This document shows, piece after piece, positions 17,221-26,419 of a DNA stretch of 64,000 bases. The stretch is from Deltaproteobacteria bacterium IMCC39524. Lineage in GTDB: Bacteria > Desulfobacterota > Desulfuromonadia > Desulfuromonadales > BM103. The stretch spans positions 124,001 through 188,000 of the forward strand of contig JARUHJ010000003.1 in assembly GCA_029667085.1 (NCBI GenBank). The letters are read 5' to 3'. The translations under genes were made by a program, and so were the position numbers. Each line of letters begins with the position of its first letter. The first letter of the stretch is position 1. The notes beneath the pieces were generated by a model that made no database searches, was not told the DNA's origin, and saw only the letters and a program-made list of their open reading frames with translations.

Positions 17221-18648
17221 CTATTTCTTTCCGCGCGGATTTCTTGTTGTGCTTTTCTGTGTCATGCCGTGCTTCGCTTTGCTGTTGGTTCGTTGCTTCG
17301 GAGAGCCGGCTTCGTTATCATTCCTGCGCCTGCTTTTCCCTGCCGCAGTTTTTTTTGCTTTGTTTATGTCCTGCACTTTACTGCTCTTACGGGATTTGTT
17401 TCCAGAACTGTCTTTGTCCTTATCTGGCTTGTGATCTTTTCCCCTCTCCTGTTGCCTCTTCGGCTTTTTGGGTTTCTTTGGCCGAACCTTGGCTTGGTGA
17501 GTCAGAGGAACTCTATGCTTTGGAATAAAACCGTTTTCAACCTCTCTTGTTAGGGTTTGACGGATCAGGGTTTCGATTGCCGCAAGGAGGTTGATTTCGT
17601 CGGCGCTGACCAGGGAAACGGCCTCCCCTTCGGAGCCGGCGCGACCGGTGCGGCCAATGCGGTGAACATAGTCCTCGCAAACTTTGGGTAGATCGAAATT
17701 GACGACATGAGGTAGTTCGTTAATATCGAGCCCGCGTGCAGCGACGTCGGTTGCGACCAGCACACGGACCTTGTACTCTTTGAAGCGTTTCAGCGCTCGG
17801 CTTCGTTGGTTCTGTTTCTTGTCGCCGTGGATCACTACAGTTGAAATGCCGGCACGCTCCAGTTCCTGGGCCAGGTGGTCAGCGCCATTTTTGGTTCGGG
17901 TGAAAACCAGTACAAGCTGCCAGTTCTTGTTGAGTATCAAGTGGCTGAGAAGGGCCGATTTCCTGCTTTTATCCACTTCGTAGACGGTTTGCTTCACCCT
18001 TTCCGCCGTTGAGTTGCGCGGGCTGACCTCTATCTGTACCGGATGATTGAGCAGACGTTCAGAGAGTTTGCGAATGTCGTTGGAAAAGGTTGCCGAGAAG
18101 AGTAAGTTCTGGCGTTTTTTCGGTAGTAAGGCAATGATTTCAAGGATATCGTCGATGAAACCCATGTCGAGCATTCGGTCCGCTTCATCGAGAACCAGGG
18201 TTTCTACCTGGGCAAAATGAATGGCGTTCTGGCGGAAAAGATCCATTAGACGTCCCGGCGTCGCCACCAGGACATCGACCCCACTGCGCAGCCTCATCAT
18301 CTGTGGATTGATCTTTACGCCACCATAAACAACGCCCGACTTAAGCGGTAGATGCTTGCCGTAAGTGGCAACACTTTCGGCAACCTGCACCGCAAGCTCA
18401 CGGGTCGGCGTCAACACCAGGGTGCGGATGTGGTTTGCTTTGACCCTGGGGCCTGCAGCCAGGCGTTGCAGCAAGGGGAGTGTAAAACCGGCCGTTTTGC
18501 CGGTGCCGGTCTGTGCTGCGGCCAGGACATCCTTGCCAGAGAGAACCACAGGAATCGTCTCGACCTGGATCGGCGTGGGTTCCGTATAACCACTTTCATC
18601 AACGGCGCGCAAAATGAGTTCAGAGAGACCAAGGGAAGAGAATGACAT
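17221..18648 (-). CDS. rhlE: DEAD-box ATP-dependent RNA helicase (RhlE type)
   Basis: Cytosolic RNA helicase. Motifs in order: Q motif ([11 protein letters not shown]...PTPIQ), Walker [35 protein letters not shown] as [17 protein letters not shown], then the second RecA domain ending [10 protein letters not shown]. The last about 100 residues are Lys/Arg-rich, low-complexity and likely RNA-binding. I choose the ATG at 18648 (MSFSSLGL), the usual RhlE start; in-frame ATGs at 18663 and 18675 are possible. Its 3' end is 11 bases before the DDAH-like gene starts, so the two may share a transcript. Confidence 0.93.
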   Translation of the reverse strand: MSFSSLGLSELILRAVDESGYTEPTPIQVETIPVVLSGKDVLAAAQTGTGKTAGFTLPLLQRLAAGPRVKANHIRTLVLTPTRELAVQVAESVATYGKHLPLKSGVVYGGVKINPQMMRLRSGVDVLVATPGRLMDLFRQNAIHFAQVETLVLDEADRMLDMGFIDDILEIIALLPKKRQNLLFSATFSNDIRKLSERLLNHPVQIEVSPRNSTAERVKQTVYEVDKSRKSALLSHLILNKNWQLVLVFTRTKNGADHLAQELERAGISTVVIHGDKKQNQRSRALKRFKEYKVRVLVATDVAARGLDINELPHVVNFDLPKVCEDYVHRIGRTGRAGSEGEAVSLVSADEINLLAAIETLIRQTLTREVENGFIPKHRVPLTHQAKVRPKKPKKPKRQQERGKDHKPDKDKDSSGNKSRKSSKVQDINKAKKTAAGKSRRRNDNEAGSPKQRTNSKAKHGMTQKSTTRNPRGKK

Positions 18649-18712
18649 CGGGCCTTTTTGCATGCTAACCTGCACGCTCTAGTTAAGGGGTTGATCGGAT
18701 GGGCGACAAGGG

Positions 18713-18985
18713 ATGGAACATAACATGAACTGGCAGGTTTATATCATTCTCTGCAAAGACAAGTCTCTCTACACCGGGATTACCACGGCTGTCCAGCGGC
18801 GGTTTGCCCAGCACCTCGCCGGCACAGGGGCCAAGTATTTTCGTGGCCATTCACCGCTCAAGTTGGTTTACCTTGAGGAGGGGCATGACCGTAGCAGCGC
18901 CAGTCGTCGTGAGGCTGAGATCAAAAAATTACGCCCCGAGGACAAGCGGCGGCTGATCGAATCGCCCGAAAATAACCTTAAATAA
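18713..18985 (+). CDS. GIY-YIG nuclease-superfamily protein (YhbQ type)
   Basis: About 90 residues, a stand-alone GIY-YIG domain. The signature is VYIILC...LYTGIT, with the conserved Arg in AVQRRFAQH and Glu in SRREAEIKKL. Small members of this family occur across bacteria; DNA-cleaving activity has been shown for few of them. The start is either 18713 or the ATG at 18725 (MNWQVYI). Diverges from the helicase gene and converges on the AsmA-like gene. Confidence 0.85.
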   Translation: MEHNMNWQVYIILCKDKSLYTGITTAVQRRFAQHLAGTGAKYFRGHSPLKLVYLEEGHDRSSASRREAEIKKLRPEDKRRLIESPENNLK

Positions 18986-18995
18986 ATAGATGTCC

Positions 18996-19763
18996 TTAGT
19001 AATCCAGGACCCCTTTCAGCTGCCCCCCGAGTTTTTCGCCAAGCTTCTCCTTCTCAGTATCCAGGCGTTGGTTGACTTCACCCTCGAGTTTCTCTTTGTA
19101 CTGATCGAGGCCCTTTCTCTTGACCTCGGCCAAAGCCTTGGCTGTCAGTTCCTTAAGGACTTGATCTGCAATTTCCCCAGGTGTAGCACCATTTTCCCCA
19201 CCAAGATTCATCATCTCAATCTTCGGAAGTTTCAGGTCGTAATCCTTGTTCAAAGGAACAACCTTGGCGTGGATGATGCCGCCTTCAAAGAGCAGTTTGC
19301 GGATGATCAACTTCGGTTCAGCACCACTGCTTTTAGAGGCAGAAGATCCAGACTTTGCCGATTCGCCGGATGAAATGTTCTTATTAAGCGACTCCAGGTT
19401 GTTCTTGCCGGTCTCATTCAGTTCGAAAAAGACCTCCGGAGCCCGTATGATGATGTGTTCAATAACGGTGACATCCTCAGAGAGTGATTTGAGATCAATC
19501 TGGGTTGCAATCTCGCCGAGGGAAAAGGCCTGCGCAGCAGCAAAACCTTGCGGGTTGCCAACGGTTAGCCCGCTGATAGCCCCGGAACCATCTGTCAGTT
19601 CAAGTTGCACTTTTTCTACCCGTACGGACGTCTGCGTTGCCTCCGAACCGTAACTTTCGATCGCCGCTTTGACGATGCTGTCGAGGTTGGAGAGTAAATA
19701 GTAAACTCCGAATCCAATACTGAGCAAAAGGACCAGAAAGGCCCCCAGAGCAAGCTTTTTCAT
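18996..19763 (-). CDS. AsmA-like exported/membrane-anchored protein
   Basis: 255-residue protein with an N-terminal membrane anchor (MKKLALGAFLVLLLSIGFGVYYLL) and a periplasmic body resembling one AsmA/DUF748 repeat: SVRVEKVQLELTDGSGAISGLTVGNP is typical of the family's amino-terminal beta structure. A Ser-rich linker near residue 135-147 and a Lys/Glu-rich coiled tail (residues 205-250) follow. GGGAGAAA precedes the ATG at 19763, so the longer in-frame start at 19850 is not used. AsmA-like proteins are linked to lipid transport and outer-membrane homeostasis; the role here is inferred only from the fold. Confidence 0.65.
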   Translation of the reverse strand: MKKLALGAFLVLLLSIGFGVYYLLSNLDSIVKAAIESYGSEATQTSVRVEKVQLELTDGSGAISGLTVGNPQGFAAAQAFSLGEIATQIDLKSLSEDVTVIEHIIIRAPEVFFELNETGKNNLESLNKNISSGESAKSGSSASKSSGAEPKLIIRKLLFEGGIIHAKVVPLNKDYDLKLPKIEMMNLGGENGATPGEIADQVLKELTAKALAEVKRKGLDQYKEKLEGEVNQRLDTEKEKLGEKLGGQLKGVLDY

Positions 19764-19914
19764 CGCATTTCTCCCTCTTTCTCTCGCAGGTGCGTGACCA
19801 TCGTTCACTGTGATCTGTTGTTCGTCAGCACAAGGCAAAAAAGCTGTCAATAAATAGCGCAGGTCAAGATCAAGACAAGCCCTAAAAATATGGGCTGGCG
19901 CACTGGTTCAAATA

Positions 19915-20280
19915 TTACTTCGGTTGCTTGAGTTGGTCATCAAGAGCAGCGAAGGGGGAGTGCGCGAGGGAGGGGCGGTCTTGTCGGTCGGACGGACCCT
20001 CTTTGCTACGTGCTTCCTGGACTCCGCGGGTATGTTCATGATCATGACAGTAGAGACACAACAACTCCCAGTTGCTACCGTCTGGTGGATTGTTGTGGTG
20101 GTCGTGATCCTTGTGGTGCACGGTTAATTCCCGCAGTTTTTTGCCTTCGAAATCACGGGTACAGCGGCCGCATACATGGGGAAAGAGCTTCAATGCCTTC
20201 TCGCGGTATCCGGCCTGTCGTATCTGTTCTCCCCTACGCAACTTTGCAACGATGAGGTCTCTTTGTTCGGAAACAGTCAT
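19915..20280 (-). CDS. yajD: HNH nuclease-family protein (YajD)
   Basis: 121 residues. The zinc-binding HNH core is clear: CGRC near residue 37-40, LTVHHKDHDHHNNPPDGSNW and LLCLYCHDHEH. The pattern matches E. coli YajD closely. The C-terminal 25 residues are polar and variable. Nuclease activity is inferred from the fold. Monocistronic, read leftward. Confidence 0.88.
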   Translation of the reverse strand: MTVSEQRDLIVAKLRRGEQIRQAGYREKALKLFPHVCGRCTRDFEGKKLRELTVHHKDHDHHNNPPDGSNWELLCLYCHDHEHTRGVQEARSKEGPSDRQDRPSLAHSPFAALDDQLKQPK

Positions 20281-20399
20281 AAAGCCTCCTGACCTTTAAT
20301 ACTACAACATAATCAGTTTTAGTGTGTCATGAAGAACTTTTTGCGCAGAAAGGGAAAAGGAGCTCCTGTTTTGTGTGCCATCCGTTTTTGGCCATCAAT

Positions 20400-20640
20400 T
20401 TGTCAGTTAGGGCCTTGGGTTGCTCCCCAGTAAGGACGAAGAAGGGCACAGGGAAGGTTCTCTTGTATTTAATGGTCTATATGTCCTGAGGCCTTATGAG
20501 AAGGACTTGCAAGAGATTAATAACAAGCGCTTACAGAGAATCTACGATGTTACTATTAATCGTGACAAAAAAAGAACGACCACCCAGAATTGATCCAAAT
20601 GGTTTTGACCCCCTGTGTTATATGTTTCGCGATTTAATTT
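20400..20640. other. Intergenic stretch with probable remnant sequence
   Basis: The gap between yajD and the cytochrome gene holds no intact gene. A start-less open frame on the + strand at about 20418-20591 encodes residues such as YEKDLQEINNKRLQRIYDV and may be the tail of a lost gene. At 20575-20612 there is an imperfect repeat (GACCACCCAGAATTGATCCA) that matches the core of the fuller copy at 21083-21170. Confidence 0.35.
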
Positions 20641-20719
20641 GCACTACAATCATTAAATGATACGCTCACATTATACGATTCTATACAGTCAACCCACAAC
20701 ACCATTAAAGGAGTCACCC

Positions 20720-21031
20720 ATGAAATTCAAAACCCTTATGTTCTGCTTTGTCTTGCTGATTTTTTCGGTTGCCTCTGTAAGTGCCAGCGATGACATTGGC
20801 CAGTCGGTTTACACCAAGAGTTGTGCAGCCTGTCACGCTTCTGGTGTTATGGGAGCACCTAAAGTGGGCGACAAGGATGCATGGTCCGCTCTGATAACGG
20901 AAGGGGTTGACACCTTGACCCATAACTCCATTAAGGGCAAAGGAAAGATGCCGGCTAAGGGAGGCAACATGAAACTAACCGACGAAGAGGTGAAAGCTGC
21001 GGTAACATACATGATGGAGATGAGTAAGTAG
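20720..21031 (+). CDS. Exported monoheme c-type cytochrome (cytochrome c5-like)
   Basis: 103 residues from the ATG at 20720, which AAAGGAG precedes. Signal peptide MKFKTLMFCFVLLIFSVASVSA, then a class I cytochrome c fold with CAACH as heme motif (KSCAACHASGVMGAPKVGD) and a distal methionine in KGKMPAKGGN. Order and spacing resemble small periplasmic c5/c555-type electron carriers. Alone in its transcript; the cognate partner is not in the window. Confidence 0.9.
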   Translation: MKFKTLMFCFVLLIFSVASVSASDDIGQSVYTKSCAACHASGVMGAPKVGDKDAWSALITEGVDTLTHNSIKGKGKMPAKGGNMKLTDEEVKAAVTYMMEMSK

Positions 21032-21082
21032 AGTTTTCGCATCCTAATGGATAAAAAGGGGGGACATTCTACGATGCCCCCT

Positions 21083-21170
21083 ATTAGAAAATGGCCACTC
21101 GGAATTGATCCAGGTGGCCATTGCTTTGTGGCTTAAAGAGCTTCCTAAAGACCTCGATCAAAAAGAAGCG
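21083..21170. repeat. Interspersed repeat copy (right-hand part)
   Basis: GGCCACTCGGAATTGATCCA followed by GGTGGCCATTGCTTTGTGGCTTAAA. Its inverted-repeat core GGCCAC/GTGGCC and the following AGCTTCCT..GATCAAA match the copy at 26420-26600. Read on the minus strand, both encode a related peptide (RKLF..QS.GH), suggesting a decayed coding element. Confidence 0.5.
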
Positions 21171-21200
21171 GGTTTTAGTCTTGGACGTCGGGACTTATGA

Positions 21201-21240
21201 AAAAAGCCCCCGATCCTAAGATTGAGGGCTTTCGTGTTTT
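21201..21240. terminator. Intrinsic terminator between convergent cytochrome and OMP genes
   Basis: AAAAAGCCCCCGATC and GATTGAGGGCTTT form a stem with a 4-base loop and one mismatch. It lies between the rightward cytochrome gene and the leftward outer-membrane gene. Confidence 0.7.
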
Positions 21241-21270
21241 ATCAATATAGTTTTTTCAGTGGTCAATCTA

Positions 21271-22035
21271 CTAGAAGCGGGCAAGCACTCCAGCGTAAGG
21301 GCCATCGAGCGTGGCATCGATAAAGAGACCCGATTCATCAATTTCGAGATCCAGGTAACGGTAGCCAGCAAAAACCCCGATTAGTGGAATCGGTGAAAAC
21401 TCGATCTGACCATCAACATCAAGGAAGCTGTTGCCATCATACTCCATATAGCCGACACGACCTACCAAGGCCACCCAGTCTGAGAGGCCAATCCTAGCCC
21501 GAGCGCCGAGAGTTGGTACGGGAGCGGTCAGTGAGTCGCTTTCGCTTAGGCCGGTGGTGTGATCGACCATCGACACATTGGCATCGACCACTTTGACAGA
21601 AAGTTCCGGACCTAATTGCACTCTTACCGGCAGATCATCAATATTGAGGATATTCCAAGTCAGGCCTAAATCATAGATATCCATATCGACCGAACTAGAG
21701 ACCTCGCTGTTAACTAAAAAGGTTTTGCCGTTGAAGATGAGGGTCTGATTCAAATTGCCCTTACCGGAAAAGTCGATCGGCAGGTATCCAGCGGCCAGTC
21801 GAAAGTTTCCGAGGTTAAGTGCGATCTCGGCAAAAAGTTCCTCACTGTCGTCAAAATTCAGGTCATCATCAAAATCGACTTTAGTACCGGGAATGCCTCC
21901 ACTGTTGACGGCAAATATGCCGTCAGGGTTGAGAGAGATATATCCGGCCTTAAAAGAGACTATTTCGTCGGCCCAGGTCGAACCAGCAATTAGCAGAAGA
22001 GCAAGAATAAGGCATACGATGTGTTTTACTTTCAT
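21271..22035 (-). CDS. Outer-membrane beta-barrel protein, function unknown
   Basis: 254 residues with a signal peptide (cleavage expected after STWA) followed by alternating aromatic/polar strands typical of a small porin-like barrel, for example FRLAAGYLPIDFSG, DLGLTWNIL, GVFAGYRYLDLEI, ending with a C-terminal phenylalanine (AGVLARF), the usual outer-membrane insertion signal. The N-terminal residues 45-65 are unusually Asp-rich (DFDDDLNFDDSEE), perhaps a metal-binding loop. AGGAGG precedes the ATG. Monocistronic, upstream of the terminator at 21201-21240. Confidence 0.75.
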   Translation of the reverse strand: MKVKHIVCLILALLLIAGSTWADEIVSFKAGYISLNPDGIFAVNSGGIPGTKVDFDDDLNFDDSEELFAEIALNLGNFRLAAGYLPIDFSGKGNLNQTLIFNGKTFLVNSEVSSSVDMDIYDLGLTWNILNIDDLPVRVQLGPELSVKVVDANVSMVDHTTGLSESDSLTAPVPTLGARARIGLSDWVALVGRVGYMEYDGNSFLDVDGQIEFSPIPLIGVFAGYRYLDLEIDESGLFIDATLDGPYAGVLARF

Positions 22036-22252
22036 GGTGAACCTCCTTAGAAATCTTACTCAAAAGATTGCAAACTGCACACCAAGAAGCTTACTACTTG
22101 AAATCGTTAGTTTTACCCTGAAATAATGGAATAAAAAGCATGTTACGATGTAATTCGGTGACGATTTGTGTCGAATGAGACCGGAATATGCCGGCTTCCA
22201 AAGTTGGCTTAGTTCTCTGCGGCAAGGATGTTGAGGCCAAAGATTGGTTTCA

Positions 22253-22354
22253 TATTTATCCTCTGCCATTGACTTGCGTGAGAGAAATTGGCAGACATGC
22301 CTAATGACTGCAAACCCTGACAAATAACAAAAGGCCACCCGTTTCCAGGTGGCC
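22253..22354. repeat. Interspersed repeat copy with terminator-like hairpin
   Basis: Starts TATTTATCCTCTG, continues through TTGGCAGA...ACCCTG and ends in GGCCACC(8-base loop)GGTGGCC. On the minus strand the hairpin is followed by TTTTGTTATTT, so here it can terminate the leftward 57-residue gene at 22459. Same order of elements as the copies near 23.7, 25.2 and 26.4 kb. Confidence 0.6.
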
Positions 22355-22458
22355 AATTAATTTTACAGCCCCATCTAAAAAGGGGTGGTTTTTTTTGAAG
22401 TTAAGAAGACTATACCTTATTGCTTAGACGCTTAGTCTAATAGCTTAGCAATTTTGCC

Positions 22459-22632
22459 TCAGCCTATTCGGACTCCCCGCGGAGGCTGATCCTGGTAGAC
22501 CTGTTGCAGTTTAGCCTCGGCATCCGAGACAACTTTGCCGACGGCCTGCAAAATCTCTTTGGCTTGTTGCCTAGCTGCCGGGTCGTCCTGCTCCTGGATT
22601 GTTACGGTGAAGGTAAGTTTGTACTCGTTCAT
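22459..22632 (-). CDS. 57-residue protein of unknown function
   Basis: A short reading frame with strong coding signs. AGGGGAAAAGC precedes the ATG at 22632, and the product starts MNEYKLTFTVTIQEQDDPAA and continues with an amphipathic helix (QQAKEILQAVGKVVSDAEAK), ending PPRGVRIG. The beta-strand start plus charged helix suggests a small folded cytosolic protein. A hairpin with T-run at 22320-22356 lies downstream. I do not recognise the family. Confidence 0.6.
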   Translation of the reverse strand: MNEYKLTFTVTIQEQDDPAARQQAKEILQAVGKVVSDAEAKLQQVYQDQPPRGVRIG

Positions 22633-22785
22633 GCTTTTCCCCTCTGTCAGATATGAGACTAAGATGGGCGCTGGGTGGAATGTGATGAGATTTAACGTTT
22701 TGGATTTCCTGTAGGCCTCTGTTTCTACAATTTGTCGCTAGTTTATCGGGGAAACAAGTCGGTGCGATTCATCAGGAGCTGGGCA

Positions 22786-23403
22786 TTATATTAAGTTTGA
22801 AATCAGAGACTTAAAAGTTGCTGCTCCCCTTGGAGTTAGCAATAAAAAGAAGAAAATGCAGTTCGTCATAACCGTAAACCAGAAAACTAGACGAAAAGAC
22901 ATCTTCTTTGTCTTATGTCGAAGTTTTTGCTGGGCTACGAGTGCCGCAGGCCAGCCACCCATTAAAGAAAAAAGATGCAAGGTGTTTTCTGGCGTTCTCC
23001 ACGTATCGTTTTTGGCTGCAGCCTTGTCCTTTATATAAAGGAGATAAGAAGCTAAACTTGAGACTACATATAGGGAAAAAACAATAAGAGGTATTTTGCC
23101 TAACAAAGTACAAATAGCGACGATAAAGAGAAAGCACCCTGCCAAAAGGAATGATAAGCCATTAAAATTAGTCTTATCTTTTTCATAACACTGTGCGGCA
23201 GCCATCGCGGCTGTCGCGGCACAAGGTCTACCTTGTTTGTCTGTTGACAATGTGTAGGTTACCAATCGATTGATCTCAGGCCGCCTGCTTTGCTTCTTGA
23301 ATGCTTTGATGTGAACGAAGACTTGCTTTCCGCCTGGAATTGGCGTGATAAAACCGAAACCTTTGTCATCATTCCACGATGTGATTTTTCCTTTTTGAGT
23401 CAT
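22786..23403 (-). CDS. Cold-shock domain fused to DUF1294 membrane domain
   Basis: 205 residues. Residues 1-65 are a cold-shock nucleic-acid-binding domain with RNP1-like KGFGFITP and RNP2-like VFVHIKAF. Residues 82-205 hold three or four membrane helices of DUF1294, with the signature DKAAAKNDTWRTPENTLHLFSLMGGWPAAL. This fusion is a known architecture but its function is not established. It may link nucleic-acid binding to the membrane. Ribosome binding site is weak (AGAAAAT). Confidence 0.85.
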   Translation of the reverse strand: MTQKGKITSWNDDKGFGFITPIPGGKQVFVHIKAFKKQSRRPEINRLVTYTLSTDKQGRPCAATAAMAAAQCYEKDKTNFNGLSFLLAGCFLFIVAICTLLGKIPLIVFSLYVVSSLASYLLYIKDKAAAKNDTWRTPENTLHLFSLMGGWPAALVAQQKLRHKTKKMSFRLVFWFTVMTNCIFFFLLLTPRGAATFKSLISNLI

Positions 23404-23452
23404 AAGATTTTCTTTTCGGCTACATTGAGATCTTTAGAGTGAGTATTTCATA

Positions 23453-23480
23453 TGACCCCCATTTCAGTAACACGGGGGTC
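23453..23480. repeat. Inverted repeat upstream of the cold-shock gene
   Basis: GACCCCC and GGGGGTC around a 13-base spacer, 50 bases before the cold-shock/DUF1294 start. It could be an operator or leader hairpin, or a terminator for unseen leftward transcription. Confidence 0.4.
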
Positions 23481-23658
23481 TCAAAATACTCAAAACACAA
23501 AAAATCCGCTGGCCAGCACAAAGCCAACAACAGCGGTTAAAATATTTATCTACAATTTTCTGCCTGCTTTTTTTCATTTCCATCCCCCAAGGAACACATC
23601 AAATAAGACGAGGCCAATCTACGCCATGAATCTGGTTAGGTCAAAGATATTAGCTTCT

Positions 23659-23732
23659 TATTTATCCTCTCGCATTGTTTTGAAGACTCCAGGTTCGCCA
23701 ATACACCAAATCATTACTGACCCTGCATTCTA
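23659..23732. repeat. Interspersed repeat copy lacking the hairpin
   Basis: TATTTATCCTCTCGCATTG ... TCGCCAATACACCAAATCATTACTGACCCTGC matches the left part of the copies at 22253 and 26420, then diverges before the GGCCACC hairpin. Confidence 0.5.
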
Positions 23733-23774
23733 GTAACGGAAAACATTCTGACAATAGTGGAATTAAGAATGAAC

Positions 23775-24932
23775 TCAGGGCTTGTCGGTGCGACTTCCAA
23801 CTGGTTGGATAATCAGACGATCACCGGGATGAATCGGGCTATTGATGTCAATACGATTCCATATCAGGATTGCAGCTAAGGGTACCTGGAAACTTTCAGC
23901 AATGGACGAGAGATTATCGCCGGGCTGAACAATATAGATTTGCTCCTGCCTCTTCTGACTCCATTCCTGATGCAATTTATCAAAACGCTTTTGAAGCCCA
24001 GGTGGCGTTTTTTCTGGGACTGCCAGTGTATAAGTTCCAGCCGCAAGGTAGTGGCCACGCAACTCAGGGTTCAAATCCTTAATTATTTTGAAATAGGTCT
24101 GTGCTGCTTGTGCTACCACCGTCAGACTGGTTTCCTCGTAGCAGGTCAATTCGGCGGTAGTAAATCTGATGGGAGGATAATAATCCTTTTCTTTCAAGTG
24201 AAAGCCGTAACGCTCCGGATTTTCAAGAATCAATTTGGCCGAAAGAACTCGGAACAGGTACCTCTGGGTTTCTAACGGTAAGTAGAGACGGTAGAAGTTG
24301 CTGACACCTTGGGCTAGGATTTCTGCCTGCAAACCTTGCTCTCCCATATTATATGCTGCTGCGGCCAGGCTCCAAGACCCAAACTCTTCGTATAACTTGG
24401 AGAAATAACCTGCTGCGGCTTTGGTGGATGCTGACAGACTTCTTCGCTGATCGACTTGGCCGTTGATGGTCAATCCATAAAGGCGACCTGTCTCTGGTAA
24501 AAACTGCCAAAAACCGATAGCCCCTTTTGGTGACCCGACGTGCGGTCGCAAGGCGCTTTCAGCAAGCGCGATGTATTTCAGATCATCGGGTAACCCAGCC
24601 TGGGAAAGCATAGCTTCGATAGCAGGAAGATAGCGAGTAGATCGCTTCAGCCATAAAATAGCTTGATCTCGATCCCAGAGAGAAATCAGAAGTTCCTTTT
24701 CCATCCGCTCCCGCACTTCAGGATCTTCCATGGGAACAGTCTCACCGCAAAAAGATAATGTTTGTTCCAGCCGGAGGCTTTTAAACAAAGTTGGGATCGT
24801 CTCTTCCTGACCTGAGGCAAGTGTCGGCCTATTGAAGACCAAACCAGTCACTAGATATCCCACAACTAATAAGCGAAAGAACATTATTTTCGCTAAATCA
24901 AGCGATTTAGAATAGGTCTTATAATAATGCAT
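23775..24932 (-). CDS. Membrane-bound lytic transglycosylase with LysM domain (MltD-like)
   Basis: 385 residues, envelope peptidoglycan lyase. An N-terminal hydrophobic segment (FFRLLVVGYLVTGLVF) is a signal or anchor. The SLT catalytic domain spans about 100-240, with the catalytic Glu in YIALAESALRPH, followed by GAIGFWQFLPETGRLYGL and AAAAYNMGEQGL. A C-terminal LysM domain begins IYIVQPGDNLSSIAESF. The true start may be the internal methionine at residue 17 of this frame. Single gene; no clear terminator follows. Confidence 0.88.
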   Translation of the reverse strand: MHYYKTYSKSLDLAKIMFFRLLVVGYLVTGLVFNRPTLASGQEETIPTLFKSLRLEQTLSFCGETVPMEDPEVRERMEKELLISLWDRDQAILWLKRSTRYLPAIEAMLSQAGLPDDLKYIALAESALRPHVGSPKGAIGFWQFLPETGRLYGLTINGQVDQRRSLSASTKAAAGYFSKLYEEFGSWSLAAAAYNMGEQGLQAEILAQGVSNFYRLYLPLETQRYLFRVLSAKLILENPERYGFHLKEKDYYPPIRFTTAELTCYEETSLTVVAQAAQTYFKIIKDLNPELRGHYLAAGTYTLAVPEKTPPGLQKRFDKLHQEWSQKRQEQIYIVQPGDNLSSIAESFQVPLAAILIWNRIDINSPIHPGDRLIIQPVGSRTDKP

Positions 24933-25413
24933 TGTGAATTGGTAAATCCTAAAGGCAAATTCTTGAATAGCGGGAAAAACTGTTAGAGCTAATTATACCC
25001 AGGTGCAAGTGTAGGTCAAAGGCGTGGGGTTCTTATTTGTCCTACGTGTATTGTGTGTGTTGTGTGTGTGATGGTTACATTGGGTCTTTAGAATAGATAA
25101 AACCTTAGACAATGCGATTTTTAATAACCAAACTCAAGAATCGGGATCATAGAACTCTGCCTCTCACAACTTTCTTACAATTCCTCTCGTATTGATCCAC
25201 GGGTAGATTGTAGGTACAAAGAAACAAATATTACTGACCCTCACAAATAATAAATAGTCACCCGTTAACAGGTGACTCCTCCTAGAGAAATCATTTAAAG
25301 AAAGAAATTGCCCCGCGATTAATTATGATTGAATTAGTTTTCAATTGCGATATGGTTTTTAAATTGATGTCACATCCAACAAATTCTTAACCCTATTTCA
25401 ACAAGGGAGAAAG
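24933..25413. other. Intergenic region with repeat copy
   Basis: Between the divergent transglycosylase and methyltransferase genes. It contains a short GT-rich run near 25045-25070 (TGTATTGTGTGTGTTGTGTG), then the repeat copy at 25175-25277, then an AT-rich stretch that should hold the rightward promoter. No gene is seen. Confidence 0.5.
25175..25277. repeat. Interspersed repeat copy with AGTCACC hairpin
   Basis: ATTCCTCTCGTATTG ... TTACTGACCCTCACAAATAAT followed by AGTCACC(8)GGTGACT. The hairpin has the same position and stem geometry as GGCCACC/GGTGGCC of the copy at 22253, but compensatory changes on both arms (GGC/GCC to AGT/ACT) keep it paired. Confidence 0.55.
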
Positions 25414-26358
25414 ATGATGTCGTTATTCCCAGAACAGAAAAGTGATGTCTTCTACATAACTGAAGGTGGGACAGAGACTGAGATCATGTATAAGTTTGGC
25501 CATGAGCTACCTCATTTTGCTATGTATCCATTACTTGACAATCCAAAGGCTGTACAGGACCTGGAGCTAATGTTCCATAAATACCTTGATTCGGTAGCCA
25601 AAAGTGGATTTTCTGCTCTTATGAGCGGGCTTGATTACAGAGCAAGTCCTGATTGGGCTAAACTGCTAGGGTATTCACACAATGGACTAGCAGAGATGCA
25701 GCATCGATCAATTGAATTTCTTAGAAATGTAGCGAAGCCATACCAAAATCAAATTTCTGAAATTCTTTACGTTGGCATCGTTGGCCCCAGAGGGGATGCC
25801 TATTCGCTAAACAAGACAGTTACCGCAGAAGAAGCAGAAGATTACCACAGCGTGCAACTTGCGACGCTCAAAGACGCAAATGTTGATTTTGTTTGGGCTG
25901 CAACATTTAATAATGTTCCTGAAGCTGTAGGAGTTTCTCGTGCGGCTGCTCAAAAAGGGTTACCAATTTGCATTTCTTTTACTCTTGATAGCTCACATCG
26001 CCTTCAGTCTGGTCCAACGCTGAAAAAAGCAATTCAAACTGTTGATGCGGAGGCAGGTGAATATAGACCTACTTGTTATGGAATAAACTGTTCTCATCCC
26101 CTAGAGTTTGAACCTGCTCTCGAACCAGGAGATTGGATTAAAAGAGTACGAAGCATCAGGCCAAACGCCACAATGATGGAAAAGATATCGCTGTGCAAAC
26201 TCGGACATTTAGAAGACGGGAATCCTGTGGAACTGGGCCAACAAATGGGCTCCCTTGCAAAGCGATACCCACACATCGATATGTGGGGAGGATGTTGCGG
26301 AACATGGGAGACACATCTTGCAGAGATCGCAAAGAATGTTGCAGTTACATGTGACTAG
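25414..26358 (+). CDS. Homocysteine S-methyltransferase family protein
   Basis: 314-residue TIM-barrel methyltransferase. The three zinc-binding cysteines are visible, one in YGINCSHP and two in GGCCGTWETH. ITEGGTETEIMYKFG at the N-terminus matches the family start. Members transfer a methyl group from betaine, S-methylmethionine or similar donors to homocysteine; this short, folate-independent type has no cobalamin domain. The donor cannot be told from sequence. AAGGGAGAAAG precedes the ATG. Codon use is AT-richer than the flanking backbone, which fits acquisition. An intrinsic terminator follows at 26394. Confidence 0.85.
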   Translation: MMSLFPEQKSDVFYITEGGTETEIMYKFGHELPHFAMYPLLDNPKAVQDLELMFHKYLDSVAKSGFSALMSGLDYRASPDWAKLLGYSHNGLAEMQHRSIEFLRNVAKPYQNQISEILYVGIVGPRGDAYSLNKTVTAEEAEDYHSVQLATLKDANVDFVWAATFNNVPEAVGVSRAAAQKGLPICISFTLDSSHRLQSGPTLKKAIQTVDAEAGEYRPTCYGINCSHPLEFEPALEPGDWIKRVRSIRPNATMMEKISLCKLGHLEDGNPVELGQQMGSLAKRYPHIDMWGGCCGTWETHLAEIAKNVAVTCD

Positions 26359-26393
26359 CTAGTAATCCGACATCTAAACTGATCTTTAGTTGA

Positions 26394-26417
26394 CCCAACC
26401 AACTCGGTTGGGGCTTT
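26394..26417 (+). terminator. Terminator after the homocysteine methyltransferase gene
   Basis: CCAACC-AACT-CGGTTGG stem followed by GGCTTTACT, 36 bases after the stop. Confidence 0.65.
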
Positions 26418-26419
26418 AC

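Noticed and set aside
23452-23733. A 93-codon + strand frame (MTPISVTRGSQNTQN...)
   Set aside because: Low-complexity composition, no ribosome binding site, and its 3' half is a repeat copy.
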